Below the pieces are notes generated by a model. That model worked only from the letters and a program-made list of their open reading frames with translations. It searched no databases and was not told the DNA's origin. Made by a program: the position numbers and the translations under genes. This document shows positions 51,818 through 63,217 of a DNA stretch of 64,000 nt, in pieces; positions within the stretch are counted from its first letter, which is position 1, and the number at the start of each line of letters is the position of its first letter. Source of the DNA: Yponomeuta sedellus (Eukaryota > Arthropoda > Insecta > Lepidoptera > Yponomeutidae); contig OW203734.1 in NCBI GenBank assembly GCA_934045075.1, positions 10,737,516 through 10,801,515 on the forward strand, given 5' to 3'.

Positions 51818-52618
51818 GATTAATAACGTTATTAAGTATTTACCATAGAACATAATATTTGTCGTTATATATTAAACGGGTCTCATTGCGATTATTTATT
51901 AGGTAAAAGGTAATTATCTCAATTCCCTAGGCAGCGTTGCAGTTGCCGTGATCACGGGTAGACCGAAGTGGCGAGTACAGTCAACTAATATTAATAATAG
52001 TTTTTAATTGCTAGTATTGTACTTTTCTACATATCATAATGATAACAATGGAATCGCAATTTTATTCAATTAACTGTACGTAGCGCACAAAATTTAATTT
52101 TCCACTCCAACTGGATAATCGTTTTACATGCTGGGTGGGTACATTTTAATGAAGCAAATAAGTTTCATTGTTGTTTGTTTTAAGCCAAATGTTTGTGGAC
52201 TCATCACAGTATAAAGGCTGGTACACACTTCTGCGGTATTATAATAATTTTTCTCAGGGGAAACAATTACGCGTGATACTCGTAGTAGAGTGGAGACCAG
52301 GGAGCCAATTCTCACTTCATTAGCAAATAATTCGTATACGACTCTTAAGGCTTATGACTTGAATTCTACTTCAAAAGTCGAGCGACAGCCAAAATCTGTA
52401 TTCTGAACGCCATGCTATTTTGAGTATGAATGGAAAAAGAATATCTAATAAATCTGTCGAGTTATCTTATCTCATTTTTATGAATATTTTGGGTCTCGCT
52501 TTCAATTCGCATGGGCGAGAATCGGCTCTCAGATTGATCTTTAAGCTTTTGTTGCGAAATCATGGACGACGTAAAGACGAATGCATGTATAAATATACTC
52601 TATTATAATGTTAATGAC
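51818..52618. other. No gene seen
   Basis: About 51935-51980 (CAGTTGCCGTGATCACGGGT) resembles a fragment of the repeat at 773-955. Otherwise unassigned. Confidence 0.35.
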
Positions 52619-52817
52619 GGCCCCTGAGGCGGAGCGGTAGCGCATCTGCCTACCATGCAAGAGGTCCCGAATTCGAACCCCGGCGGGGACAAAAAAAACC
52701 CCAGGTCTTGGACGTTACATGTTTGTGATGTCGTTGTTTCTGGTTGCACGACACAGGTTATCCTAATATGGGGCCTGAAGCAATGTATGTGCCTGTATGT
52801 AAATTTTATTATTATTA
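52619..52817 (+). repeat. SINE-C, full length
   Basis: The tRNA-like head at 52619-52690 begins GGCCCCTGAGGCGGAGCGGT and has a box-B-like GAATTCGAACCCCGG. Its first and last bases can pair (GGCCCC-like with GGGGAC). The body follows (CCCAGGTCTTGGACGTTACA, GTTTGTGATGTCGTTGTTTC, GCAATGTATGTGCCTGTATG) with an (ATT)n end. Confidence 0.8.
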
Positions 52818-53497
52818 ATTCTAATCGGTATCCAAGAATCACCTGGATAACATCTATTGTTGGTCCAAGGAGCGAACTCAATGGCCACCAGCTGGCATGA
52901 ATTAGGAACTGCCGCGAACCATCATCAGAAGTAGAAATCTGTAGTGGAGTTATAAACAAAGTGGGGTAGAACGTTCTTGGTTTGTGAAGGACCAGAGAAG
53001 GTTATTGTAAATATACAAATGGGCAAATGTATCATGAAAGCATTCTTAGGTTCGATAAAACCTTAATGTTGATTATAAACAATGCTATTGGAACAAAGTG
53101 ATGCTTGAAAACCGTTACCCGCCTACCAACCCAGAAGGCCGGTTATGTTTTTCGAGTGTATGTATGTATATTTCTTTGTTACGCTCTGTAGCCTAAACTG
53201 CTTTATGGATTTGAGCTTGAGAGTTGTCTTTGGATTCGTCTTAGCTGTAACAATGATACTAGGTATATAAACTTATAGGTTCTTACAATTTATAGGTATT
53301 TACAATTTTTTATGCAGTTGGGTATTTTGTTTTTTAAATAAATTTCTAAATTGTATTGAATATTACGGTCTTATTTATAAAACCACGACCCCGTAAAACA
53401 CTCATATTATGGTATGGTCTAATATTTCGTGACAAAAAAAGATGACAGAATAAATGGGTAACTTATTTCGCTTTATTTTATTGACACAAACAGCACC
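52818..53497. other. No gene seen
   Basis: No supported feature. Confidence 0.4.
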
Positions 53498-53692
53498 AGT
53501 GTTCTTGAGTAGAGACTGCGACTCGGCAAACGTAGTGTAGGACGCCCTCCGACTAGGTGTCGGCAATTAAAACTGCCGGCAGATGCTGGATGCGGCAAGC
53601 TAAAGACAGGGCGCTATGGCGCTCTCTAGGAGAGGGCTATGTCCAACAGTGGACTAACATATAGCCTGAAAAAGAAGAACCAGCACGTAACA
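53498..53692 (+). mobile_element. LINE-R 3' end
   Basis: CTTGAGTAGAGACTGCGACT, GATGCTGGATGCGGCAAGCT, GGAGAGGGCTATGTCCAACA and a GAA-rich tail. Confidence 0.7.
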
Positions 53693-53706
53693 GCACGCCA
53701 TAAACA

Positions 53707-54612
53707 TATACCGCCTTATTATAAAAACCTGAATAAGTCCTGGTTTAAACCAAGACTAAAAGATCTAGGATTGTTACGGTATCAAAGTTAGACCCAGATC
53801 AAATGTGTGTCGTTATTACAAATAGAAGACTATTCGAGGATCAGTTAAACCAGAGATCAGCCATGGTTCAAATAATATTCACTGATTCGTTCATTCAATG
53901 TTCATTCAATGCTGCGTTCTGTTTCACTAATTGGATATAATCTTCACATTTTAAACGCAAAAATATTCATTATTGCGTTTAAAATACCTATACATCGTAA
54001 ATTGTTCTTTGTTTAGGTTCCAATCTAACTAAAATGAGCACTATTAATTATTATATTGTTATTGAAGCGTTTTTATAATCAAATGGCTACTCTCGTGTGA
54101 AATGGAGTGAAATATTCGAGTGCGCGCGCCAATCCGAGACGTCAAAAATTTTCTGATAGTTTCTTACTGGGAATAGGTATTATTAATTTTTAAACTTTGG
54201 GCGGTTTCGTTGTTGATTATTATAATAATAAAATGGAACATTTGAAGAAAAACGTGAACCTATATTTGTATCGAAAATCTTCGTCACTTAATTTGAAGGG
54301 ATTCACATGATGACGAAGTCCAAATCATGGCCTAATCGTCCAAATCATCGAAATCCATCATATCAGTGGCGTCCATAATATCAATTATTTATTGCAATCT
54401 ATCACACACACAAAACCAAACAAATTCAAACGTCAACTTGGAGGTTAGTCCATAGATAAACTAGGGGTATCAGAAGTTTAACTTTAGTACCATAGATAGT
54501 CCTTCACGTAGCGATAAACTTCGTTTTGTAATAACATTTTACTTGGTCTATGGTTTAAACCTGGTAACAATCCCAGTACTAAATTTAGACCGCGTTTTGG
54601 AATAAGGCTGAT
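53707..54612. mobile_element. Possible DNA element with weak inverted ends
   Basis: GCCTTATTATAAAAACC and AGGATTGTTACGG at the left are mirrored at the right by GGTAACAATCCC and GTTTTGGAATAAGGCTG, about 900 bp apart. The repeats are imperfect and no target duplication or transposase is seen. Confidence 0.4.
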
Positions 54613-54740
54613 AAAGTTCTTAAATAAACCCTTACCCAGTAACATGCGTGCAACAACATTGATGCGATAAAATAGTACTTATAGCATTGAATTTTAATTC
54701 GGCGGCAATGAAAGCGAGAAAGCGAAGAACAGCGCTGGTA

Positions 54741-54946
54741 CAATACGATTAAAATCAGTTAACGATTCGGTTGTGTTAGTTTTGAGCTACAAAGGAGATT
54801 TTGTTGCTCATATCGTTCTTGTATTGTATTCAATAAGACAATGAGTAATATAACTAAAGGTCATATCTGTAAATTGATAACACTATGTGAGGATTCACGA
54901 CAACTACCGAGGTTGGCCGAATCGTTAACTGATTTTAATCGTACTG
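54741..54946. mobile_element. Tc1/mariner-like MITE, third family
   Basis: TA flanks both ends (54739-54740, 54947-54948). Inverted termini of about 30 bp contain the perfect 26-bp ACGATTAAAATCAGTTAACG...CGG (54745-54770, inverse 54917-54942). It is 206 bp with no coding capacity. Confidence 0.75.
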
Positions 54947-54948
54947 TA

Positions 54949-55129
54949 GCTCAGGTGGTAGAACAGTGAACTAGCAAGCGAGAGACCCAGGTTCGATCCC
55001 CAGTGCGGGCATGTACCAATGACTTTGTCTAATTTCAAGTTACATACATTTGCGAATGTGTAGTCGCAATACCACTCGCTAACTGTGAAGGAAAACATCG
55101 TGAGGAAACCCGTGGCTTTGTTGGCTCCG
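54949..55129 (+). repeat. SINE-B with variant tRNA-like head
   Basis: GCTCAGGTGGTAGAACAGTG and GGTTCGATCCCCAGT mark boxes A and B. The body CTCGCTAACTGTGAAGGAAA follows. It starts directly at the TA of the MITE. Confidence 0.65.
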
Positions 55130-55335
55130 CAAGTATTGACTAGTTTTTCCTGTGAACTAGGACGACTAAGCGGGCCGGATGGTACAGGTGCTGGGCAAGC
55201 CTACACCATCTGAAACCATGTCCCAGGCACTGCATCCGAGTGGTCGCTTCACCCATCTTGTGTGAGTTAAGATACCACTGGACGTTTTATAAATCATCTC
55301 GTTACGTAGATGCAAAGGCCAATATATAGGTAGTT
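55130..55335 (+). repeat. Interspersed repeat, GGCTCCGCAAGTATTGACTA family
   Basis: Three copies: here, reversed at 33735-33870, and a short one at 62625-62685 (GATACCACTGGACGTTTTAT, AAATCATCTCGTTACGTAGA). The class is unknown. Confidence 0.55.
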
Positions 55336-55349
55336 TTACTAATAAGGTA

Positions 55350-55500
55350 GTCCTACTAATATTATAATCGTGTAAAAGCTTGTATTTGGATGTTTGTTAC
55401 TCAATCACGAAATAACGGCTGAACGGAGTTACGTGTTACTTGGCACAGATAATGATCAAAATTGAAACCTAGGATAGTTGACATAAGGCGTCATTGTTAC
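55350..55500 (+). mobile_element. Non-LTR-associated repeat, ACTAATATTAT start
   Basis: CCTACTAATATTATAATCGT, TTGGATGTTTGTTACTCAAT and CGGCTGAACGGAGTTACG form a block I know as very common in moth and butterfly genomes. The class is uncertain. Confidence 0.45.
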
Positions 55501-55832
55501 CTTGTTTGTGGTACATTTATGATGTCTGGAATTAAAGCCAGTACAATGCATGAGTTCTATGTTTTATAATAATTTATCGAAAAGATTAGTTTTCAAGTTT
55601 TTTTGGTCATTTTTTCTTCAAAATGATCTAAATTTTTAATTCGACACTTACTTGGACTTGTAACGTTCATTAAGCTGCAGTTTCTGTGCTACTTTGAATA
55701 AAACAATTTCATTCCTTTTTTTCGAGCCAAAATCTAAGATATTTGTCTATTGCGTTGCCATAGAATTAAAAATCGTATAAGCGGATTCTGTGACGATACG
55801 AAGTTCGCCACGACAGCTTTTACTACATCGAG
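55501..55832. other. No gene seen
   Basis: A GACGATACGAAGTTCGCCA string at about 55793 echoes the repeat terminus at 4460. Otherwise unassigned. Confidence 0.35.
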
Positions 55833-55912
55833 ATCCACCCTTGTATGTCACCACTGCTGGGGCACGGGCCTCTTCCTGCATCGCAGGAAGGTTAGGCCAC
55901 ACCGGCCATAGT
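55833..55912 (-). repeat. 5S-SINE, 3' fragment
   Basis: The minus strand has CTTCCTGCGATGCAGGAAG, GCCCGTGCCCCAGCAGTGGT and ACATACAAGGGTGG. Confidence 0.6.
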
Positions 55913-56203
55913 ATTACATGCGCCAACACACCTCCCGATTCTAATGTGATACCTATCCGAAAAGCGATTCTCGCTACTCAGGCTCGATCCTAAAGGCACG
56001 TCCGTGCGCACGATTTCCCAGGGAAAATGCAGATACCCATCGTCCAAATTACAAATTAGTGAAATTTCACGGCCAACTGAGGCTATGTGGATAAAGTAGG
56101 ACGATTGGAATTTGCACACAGAGCGAGTGGCAGTGCTGCCAGGTACGCGACAATTTTCGTGAAAACAAGGTATTTCTTTGGAAGTTGCAGTCACTGTCAC
56201 TTG

Positions 56204-56291
56204 GAAGTTGCACCACTCGCTTACTGTGAAGCAAAATATCGTGAAGAAACCCTAGTTACAGAAGTGTCAACATACCTCAGTGCTTGCTATG
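56204..56291 (+). repeat. SINE-B fragment
   Basis: CACTCGCTTACTGTGAAGCA, GTGAAGAAACCC and CATACCTCAGTGCTTGC. Confidence 0.55.
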
Positions 56292-56316
56292 TACAATGGC
56301 CCAACTATGAGGTTTA

Positions 56317-56455
56317 GGGCCGGTTTCTTAATTGAGAAATTCACAATACTACAATACTTAGTAACATTCTATCACGCTCTTTGCTGAGAAATTCGAAGAG
56401 ATAGCACTACAGTTACGCATTTACTTAGCGAAATTCTCAATTCAAAAACTGGCCC
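56317..56455. mobile_element. PIF/Harbinger-like MITE, uninterrupted copy
   Basis: 139 bp with inverted GGGCC termini and TTA on both sides (56314-56316, 56456-56458). It gives the empty-state structure of the interrupted copy at 460-1012. Confidence 0.8.
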
Positions 56456-56667
56456 TTAGACGGAGTTTACACGTTCAGTCTGACGTCAGTAATTCCATCA
56501 GTCTGGTTAGACTGACGGCAGACTAATGGTCGATTCAGTGGACTGATGGACCAGACAGACGGATATTCGAATATTTTGATGCTTCCAGACTGGACCAGAA
56601 TAAGTGACTGCCACCTTAGTCTAGCCGTATTGCGTCTAATTACCTTGCCGGAAGTCGTTGGCTCGTT

Positions 56668-56720
56668 CGACTCGTGCTCCAGCAGTGGAGACATACAAGG
56701 GTTGATCGATATCGAGGTAA
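56668..56720 (+). repeat. 5S-SINE, 3' end scrap
   Basis: CTCCAGCAGTGGAGACATAC and GGGTTGATCGATATCGAGG. The upstream 56460-56640 is rich in CAGTCTG/CAGACTG motifs without clear structure. Confidence 0.5.
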
Positions 56721-57549
56721 CTTTCATATATTTACAATGCTTTTCATATTAAACTTTAGAGTCCTTTAGAGACTTTAAAGATTGTCATATAAACCTTTAC
56801 TTCGTTAGTCTATTAGACCTGTTTTATGTGTGCATCGTTCCGTCTCTGTTTGGTTAAAGAGTGGAGTTAGAAAATATCATTTACAAAGAGTTTGAACAAA
56901 GGGGCTCTTACACCACACGCACATAAACTTACAGCGTATACATGACAGCTAGAATAGAGAGCCTAATATTTAAATAATGTTTTTTTTTTGATAATTTTAT
57001 ACAAATACGGTATATTGACACTGTATTTTCTGCAGGTTAGGCTGAAAGCACCGAAAGATTGGTACAGAGCTATGCAAATCTATCCCATCTAGAAATACTA
57101 TTGATCTGAATGGTCACGGTAGAGTACGTAGAAATTAGCATTATTCGTATTTCTTTAAGAAGAAGAAAAGTAACAGTCGCTGTGTGGTCAGTTTCACACC
57201 AATCTTAAATAGTCTCGTAGCACGTATCGATAAAAAATGCGCCATCTAGTGGACGGAACAGATAGTGTGATAAGTGATTGTGTTATTTGGAAGTTATTAT
57301 TATTACACAGTATTTTCATCGACTGCCGTTACTTGCAAATCGTCTTTTGCCATAGTACTTACTTCTTAATAACTCGCAATGCTCATACATAGTATGTAAC
57401 GTCGGGAATTAAAGTAATTACTTTTCACCTAGTAAATAATAGCGATTAAGCCCGTTCAATATATGACTATATTTTGCCATCTTTTCCTTTTTACTTAGAC
57501 TCTCATCAACATTGTGTTTGTACAATTTACATGTAATTATTGTTATTGC
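56721..57549. other. No gene seen
   Basis: No supported feature. Confidence 0.4.
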
Positions 57550-57606
57550 TGTATTCGGGTCGAGCTGTAGTCCAGAAAAAAACAGAAAAAACTCCACTCT
57601 GACCAC
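57550..57606 (-). repeat. Segment P, decayed fragment
   Basis: TATTCGGGTCGAGCTGTAGT and AAACTCCACTCTGACCA match the UTR part of segment P (36990-37040). Confidence 0.45.
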
Positions 57607-57807
57607 AAGAAACGACGCTACAGATAGTTTTTAACTTGCATATGGTATCAGTGATATCCTCCCATAAATCAAAGGTCTCTTTCTTTTTTCTTGAAACCAT
57701 TTCTACATTAGACACTAACCCTAGTATAATAACGAAATTGTTAAGTTATTACTTTTTTATTACATCAAGAAATTGAAAAGAAAAAAATATAACATAAAAT
57801 CTACGTA

Positions 57808-57856
57808 ATTTCTAAGGTTACCACGAGCACTAGACATAGTTAAAACTGTTTTAATC
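57808..57856. repeat. Left part of the repeat seen at 773-820
   Basis: TTTCTAAGGTTACCACGAGC and CATAGTTAAAACTGTTTTA match 778-823. Confidence 0.55.
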
Positions 57857-57959
57857 TACATAAAATCTACTTGTGAACACATCTGCAAGCCTAGCTAGAT
57901 TCACAGGTAGCTGGTATACACCAAAAAGGCCCATGAATTACAGGCTAGTTTCAAATTTG

Positions 57960-58137
57960 TATCTGGTATTACTGGTGTCCATCCATGTGGCGGCCGATTC
58001 CATCCGAATAGCCGTAGCTAGCGTAGCCACGCCGATGCCGCCTGGCGTGGTGATGCTTGTCTCGCGCCACTGGAGCGTTCGGGCGAATAATCTGTCTGCA
58101 ACACGACGGGCTGAGTATGTGTGCGGATAATAGTGTT
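57960..58137 (+). CDS. GC-rich open island, possible terminal exon
   Basis: Base composition rises sharply here. A plus frame (57873-58130) ends in tandem stops and reads a hydrophobic LYLVLLVSIHVAADS, then IAVASVATPMPPGVVMLVSR and NLSATRRAEYVCG. Its third codon positions are GC-rich. The minus strand is also open for about 68 codons (KHHHARRHRRGYASYGYSDG), so strand and reality are both uncertain. I recognise neither peptide. Confidence 0.25.
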
Positions 58138-58960
58138 AAGACTGTGCTTCCGTCTGGCGTACCTCTCGTCGGTACATTTTTTTTTTTAATTTTTCAATAT
58201 AATTCTATAACGGCATAGTAATGTGGTGGTATTGCTGTAGTCCATTTGCTAAAAATGTGAATAATTTTGATGCGTCTTTTATCGAAATACATACTTGTTA
58301 AACCAAAATCTTTACAGTTTACTAAATCAATCTGAAAGTTAATGTTTTTCATGAAGAATAGAAATGTAAATATTTTTATTTATAAAGTATATATTTCAAT
58401 AAAAACAATAATCAAGATGAGTGTTTTTCACTAACACTAATCAAGATTAGAAAAACAGTAATCAAGAAATACTAACATTTATTTAATTACCTAAATAAAT
58501 GGACTAAGTATACAAAGTAAATTCGACGATATTTAGACAAAGTTCGGTTATCCTATACTCGATTTTTCGCAAAATTTGTCTTGCATTCTAAAGGTCGTGG
58601 ATTCGAATTCCGGCACGTATCAACTACCATGTATAATCAGCCACTTTTTAAGTGGACGGAAAATATCGATGATCGTCTGACATATTAAAAGCTTTTTTTT
58701 AACTGTATCTGTATTTCTTATTGCAATAAAATATTTCCTTTCCTTTCTGTTTATATAAGCACAATGCAAACTAAAATTACTACGAAATATACAAAAGATT
58801 TATCTGCCGCTGTTATCTCACAGTTTGGTTAGGAGTGTGCTTCCATATGGCATTTCTCTTATTCGCAAATTCAAACAATTTTAATTATTGTTCGAGAAAT
58901 TAGAATATTGCTGACAAATTAAGTACATTTTTAAAAGTGTTTAAGTATTAAATACGTAAA
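58138..58960. other. No gene; SINE-B and LINE scraps
   Basis: A SINE-B head fragment (GTCGTGGATTCGAATTCCGG) lies near 58590-58620 and a LINE tail (GCAATAAAATATTTCC) near 58722-58745. Confidence 0.4.
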
Positions 58961-59175
58961 TTCATTATAATTATCTATACGTATGCCTATTTATTCTTAT
59001 TTGCACCGACTACCCGCATCTATTTCTCCTTCGGAAACATCTCCAATATGAGGCTACCGGCTCAGCAAAAAAATGCTGTTAGCAATAAATAATGGTACCA
59101 TTGGCCATTGCTATTTTTTACTGAAATGTCTGTAGTTATTGTTTTCTGATGTAAAATAAAGAATATTGTTATCTT
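58961..59175 (+). mobile_element. LINE 3' UTR tail
   Basis: TTTGCACCGACTACCCGCAT, AATAAATAATGGTACCATTG and AAAATAAAGAATATTG with a TTATC-type end. Paralogous to 3640-3895. Confidence 0.55.
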
Positions 59176-59332
59176 ATTTTATAATTTGGACAAAACCTAA
59201 TTTTTATACTTATAAAAATGGCCTAAAAAATATTATTGCCAAAAACTGTTACCAAATCTGTCGGTTACCGATATCAAAATTTGTCAAATGTATTAATTAT
59301 TTTAAAATAGATTAAAATTTTAGAAGGCTAGC

Positions 59333-60262
59333 AAGAACCGTCCCAATTGACAACATTTCAAAATTGTATGGAGCTCTAATTCGAAAATCATTTCGAGATT
59401 TGGCTTTGTAAAGCACGTAAACATTTATTTCAGTTTTTTCTGTGGTTGCATTTCCAAGAAAATGGTAAAAACACAAAAATACGCTGATGACGTCACACCA
59501 TGGCTCTCAGTGAAAATGCCTGTGCCACGATAAAAAAAAAGTCAATTTCAAGATCTAACCTAAAAAAATACTTAGTGTGTATTTAGTAATTTTTCGATAC
59601 GAAATGATGGGCGGCGATGTGTATGACAACTTGGAAACCAATGAAACTGCAGTATTGCTTCGTGAACATATTGAACAAAATTGAGTAGAGAGAAATAAAT
59701 TTAACAGTACACAAAGTTTGTTTACGTTACGCAAGGCAAGCCACACAACATAGTATAAGGGTTACCATACTTTATACTTACCATTATAAATAACCTTGAA
59801 AAAGTAGCTACAAAAGTAACAAACTGGCAGCAAAAACACTCCGAACGCAGATAAAGGCTTTGCCAACACAAAGTGCAATTAAAAAAAGGAACAACTACGT
59901 ACATAAGGGACGATGAATTGAACTAAGCTTATTTAATTGTATAAAAGAAAAACATATTTGCAGATGTTAAAAAAATACAGAAACTGTTTTTTAACATGGC
60001 CCTGGCAATACTAAAACGACATTTGTTTGTAACTATGTTTTTTTAGGATATTAGGCAAAGGAAAACATATTGTGAGCCTCGTTGTTTCGTCACTTCCGGT
60101 AAAAATATTTTAAACTTTAAAATTTATAAAATATAAGAAAACGTGCGTGTTTCAGAAAATAAAAAAATATGGGTCGTTTTATTTTGTATCTAGTTTCCTT
60201 TATGACAATAAAATACGTATGTTAAAAAAATGAAATGTTGTCAATTGTGTCAGCGCTCTTAA
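59333..60262. mobile_element. Possible DNA element, short inverted ends
   Basis: CCCAATTGACAACATTT at the left and AAATGTTGTCAATTGTG at the right are inverted, about 930 bp apart. Two minus frames (59555-59746, 59722-59904) inside are Cys- and Phe-rich but unrecognised. No target duplication was found. Confidence 0.35.
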
Positions 60263-60358
60263 CGGTCTACAAGTATAATACGTCTAGAAGGGACAATGTC
60301 CGCAAGCAATCTAAGTAGACGCAACAGTCTAGTACCTACAGGACATACTCGTTACGTT

Positions 60359-60724
60359 ATCAACCCTTATATGTGTCCCCTCTGCTGGGGCACGGGTCTT
60401 TTCCTGCATCGCAGGAAGGTTAGGCCGTACTCCATCACGGGGGAAAAGTCCGGGTTGGTGGAGGATTGTAAGACAGTGGCGGGCCTTAGTGTCAGAAGTT
60501 ATCAAACCTCCCATAAGGCATGGCTGACATGGCTTAACGACTGTCATTACATGACAGCCGGCACCAACGGCTTAACATACCATGCAAAGCACGGAAGCGC
60601 TCGGAAAAATGCCACTAGCGGTAGACACGGGACGGTCACCCATCTTGCACCTGACCGCGCCTGTTGTTGCTTAACTCAAGTGATTGATTGCAATCACTCG
60701 GTTCGCCTAGGCCACGAGCGCTTC
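60359..60724 (-). repeat. 5S-SINE, full length
   Basis: On the minus strand: GAAGCGCTCGTGGCCTAGGC, then AATCACTTGAGTTAAGCAAC, AACAGGCGCGGTCAGG and AGATGGGTGACCG, followed by the complete body and the GGGTTGATAACG end. It is a good reference copy for subfamily 1. The 145-codon plus frame across it (60296-60733) is an artefact of the repeat. Confidence 0.88.
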
Positions 60725-61084
60725 ATAACATAATATAATATGGCATTTATTTCAGAGAATTTAGGTCCATATAAAAACAAACAATCAAAAGGATTTCGTT
60801 AGATTTCGTCAGTAACAATTATAAACTTTAAACTTTTATACTTAACTATGTTAGTACTTAGTGTCGCTACTTGCTGGATTACATTCTTCATTTTAGGCAC
60901 TATTACTAGTACCGTTGTGATAGGCTCCCTTGACCTACTTAAATGTACGAGTGAAAATAAATTATTTATCCATCTAACTGTCAACAATAGCTGAATTATG
61001 TTACTAATACAGGCCCTAGATTCAGTTAACACATTTCAGTCCAGTGATAGTTTCACAAAGGTGGCAATTTCATTGCTTTAAGTG
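60725..61084. other. No gene seen
   Basis: No supported feature. Confidence 0.4.
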
Positions 61085-61238
61085 TTACTGCCGCACTCAG
61101 AGACGCCATTAAATTAATTTTTTATTCAAATATCACATTATCTTTCACTTTCAATATCATTATGAATGAAACAGAAAAGGACAACAGCATACTTCACGGA
61201 GATTAACTTTTAATGAACGTCTCTGAGTGCGGCAGTAA
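61085..61238. mobile_element. Palindromic MITE
   Basis: Inverted arms of about 28 bp (TTACTGCCGCACTCAGAGAC at the left, inverse at the right), 154 bp in total. A TA at each end would fit a Tc1/mariner-type duplication. Confidence 0.65.
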
Positions 61239-61329
61239 GCCCACAACTTCTAGGCGCCAATGGTATTAAAAACACGTCACATGACCATTCGATTTATCTA
61301 GCATTGTCGTATAATGCACTAAGAGAGAA

Positions 61330-61395
61330 GGCATTTGGGGGAAAAGGGCTATAGCCTACAGTGGGCAGCGGCGGGCTGATAATAACAACAACAAA
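61330..61395 (+). mobile_element. LINE-R-like 3' end
   Basis: GCTATAGCCTACAGTGGGCA followed by an (AAC)n tail. Confidence 0.45.
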
Positions 61396-61516
61396 ACATA
61401 ACATAACATGTACATACAGGCACATACATTGCTTCTGGCCCCATACTAGGATACTGTGTGTCGTGGACACCAGAAACAACGACATCACAAACATGTAAAC
61501 ATCCAAGACCTGGGGT
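61393..61516 (-). repeat. SINE-C, head missing
   Basis: On the minus strand: CCCCAGGTCTTGGATGTTTA, GTGATGTCGTTGTTTCTGGT and GCAATGTATGTGCCTGTATG. Confidence 0.65.
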
Positions 61517-61566
61517 AATGATAATGATAATGACATGTACGCAGGTGCCTTATACATACTGTGTCA

Positions 61567-61856
61567 GCGGTGGTAATCTAGTAGTAGAGCAGCAAAGAGC
61601 TTCTCAATCAGGAGGTCGTGGGTTCGAATCCCGGCACTTACTTTGTTTTTTAAGTTATGTAAATTTGTGAAGTTTTAGTAACAATACCAGCCACTAACTG
61701 TGAAGAAACGTGAGGAAACTTGAGTGTCTACTAACTCAGCATTTGAGATGGCCAGTAAACGGTGGGCACACTTGGTAGTTAAGCTCATACTCTCTCTTTC
61801 TGAGAGAAGGCCTATGCCTTGTAGTGGGACGTACATATGCTACATAAAAAATATAG
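61567..61856 (+). repeat. SINE-B, near full length
   Basis: Head CAGCGGTGGTAATCTAGTAG, box B GGGTTCGAATCCCGGC, the conserved body, and an ACATATGCTACATAA-type end. Confidence 0.8.
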
Positions 61857-62198
61857 AATGTATCAAATCCCTGTTTTCTTTGGGGGGAAAGGTTTTACTC
61901 GTCAATATAAACAATTCTTGGCAACAACTTTGTGATCGCAAAAAAATCGCTTAGCAAACGAATATTATTTGAAGTTTCGATATTTCTAAGTTTAGTTGGT
62001 TCGGGAAAAGAAGTTTGTACTGAAAAGTAGAACCCCCTTTCGGGAAAATCATGAAATTTTGTTACACACTGTAAGTATTCAGTAATTTTAACATCGTTTG
62101 ACGAAATTATCTTGGCCAATCTACATCGTCTGGACCTCAAGTGTCAAAGACAAAAAATCACAAATTGCAAGTAAATCGTAAATGATATCGCAGTAAAG
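61857..62198. other. No gene seen
   Basis: No supported feature. Confidence 0.4.
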
Positions 62199-62210
62199 TT
62201 TACTAATTAT

Positions 62211-62470
62211 TATATTCTTTTTAATACACTAACCCGTGCTAAAGACAATTTTAAAAACCTATTTAGATTTTTATAATTGTCTAATTCTAAATAAATCTAA
62301 AAATAAAAGTCGCTACCTGTACGTAACAGAGAATATTGTAAAGAGGTTCGAAATTTCACTGATGCCGGTGAGTCGCCCTTTAGCTCAGTTCGAAAGCGCA
62401 CTGGCACGGATAGCCAGAGGTAGCGGGTTGGAATCCCGGCGTGAGTGGAATTTAAAGCCGCTAAATAGGT
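62211..62470 (-). repeat. P-tRNA palindromic retroposon, copy 5
   Basis: A 12-bp direct repeat with one mismatch flanks it (TTTACTAATTAT at 62199-62210, TTTACTGATTAT at 62471-62482). The left end is the reversed tail (AATACACTAACCCGTGCTAA). The right end is a forward tRNA-like unit ending CTAAATAGG. Confidence 0.78.
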
Positions 62471-62760
62471 TTTACTGATTATGTCATGTTATGTGTACCT
62501 TCAGTTTGTATGGATGCAAACCTGTTTTAACCATTTTTATTCATTTCTTTGATTCAGTCCTTTAATTTATAAATCAAAATTTAAAATTACGTCTCCCTTC
62601 AATCATTCATGAAGCGATAGAGTAGCAGTGCCACTAGACGCTGTATAAATCATCTCATTACGTGGATGCAGAAGCTAATAGTCTAATATATTACAAGAAC
62701 CTTTCTAAGTTGATGAAAAACTGTCGAATAGAACCTCCAGACTCAAAGATTTTATTTGTT

Positions 62761-62912
62761 ACTAGCTAACCCAGCGAACTTCGTACCGCCCAAAAGTCGA
62801 TTCTTTCTTTTTTTCCGTTGAACCATCCTCGTACTTCAAGGAATATTCTAAAAAGAGAATTAGCGAAATCGGTTCAGCTGCTCTCGAATATTGCGCTCAC
62901 CAAGACTCATTT
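62761..62912 (-). mobile_element. Non-LTR 3' fragment, reversed
   Basis: Minus-strand counterpart of 4326-4491, with GAACCGATTTCGCTAATTCT-like and AAGTTCGCTGGGTTAGCTAG blocks. Confidence 0.5.
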
Positions 62913-62966
62913 TTAGATTTACAGCTTGAAATTTTGTATCATACTAGGTTTAACAAGTGTTATCGT

Positions 62967-63216
62967 TATCAACCCTTGTATTTCCCCACAGCTGGGGCAC
63001 GAGTCTCTTCCTGCATCGCAGGAAGGTTGGCCATACTCCACCACGCTGGCCAAGTCCGAGTTGGTGGAGGACTGTATGACAGAGGCGGGCCCTACTGTCA
63101 GAAATTATCAAGCCGCCCATGAGACCTCTGACATGGCTTAGCGACTGTCATTACATGACAGCCGGCACCAACGGCTTAATGTGCCTTGCGAAGCACGTAA
63201 GGGCTCGGAAAAAAAA
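62967..63216 (-). repeat. 5S-SINE, head truncated
   Basis: The body and 3' end are complete, but the copy stops at about CCGAGCCCTTACG, before the 5S-like stretch. Confidence 0.7.
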
Positions 63217-63217
63217 T

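Noticed and set aside
60296..60733. 145-codon plus-strand frame
   Set aside because: It lies entirely in the antisense of a 5S-SINE. Similar frames occur at other copies (14960, 33030).
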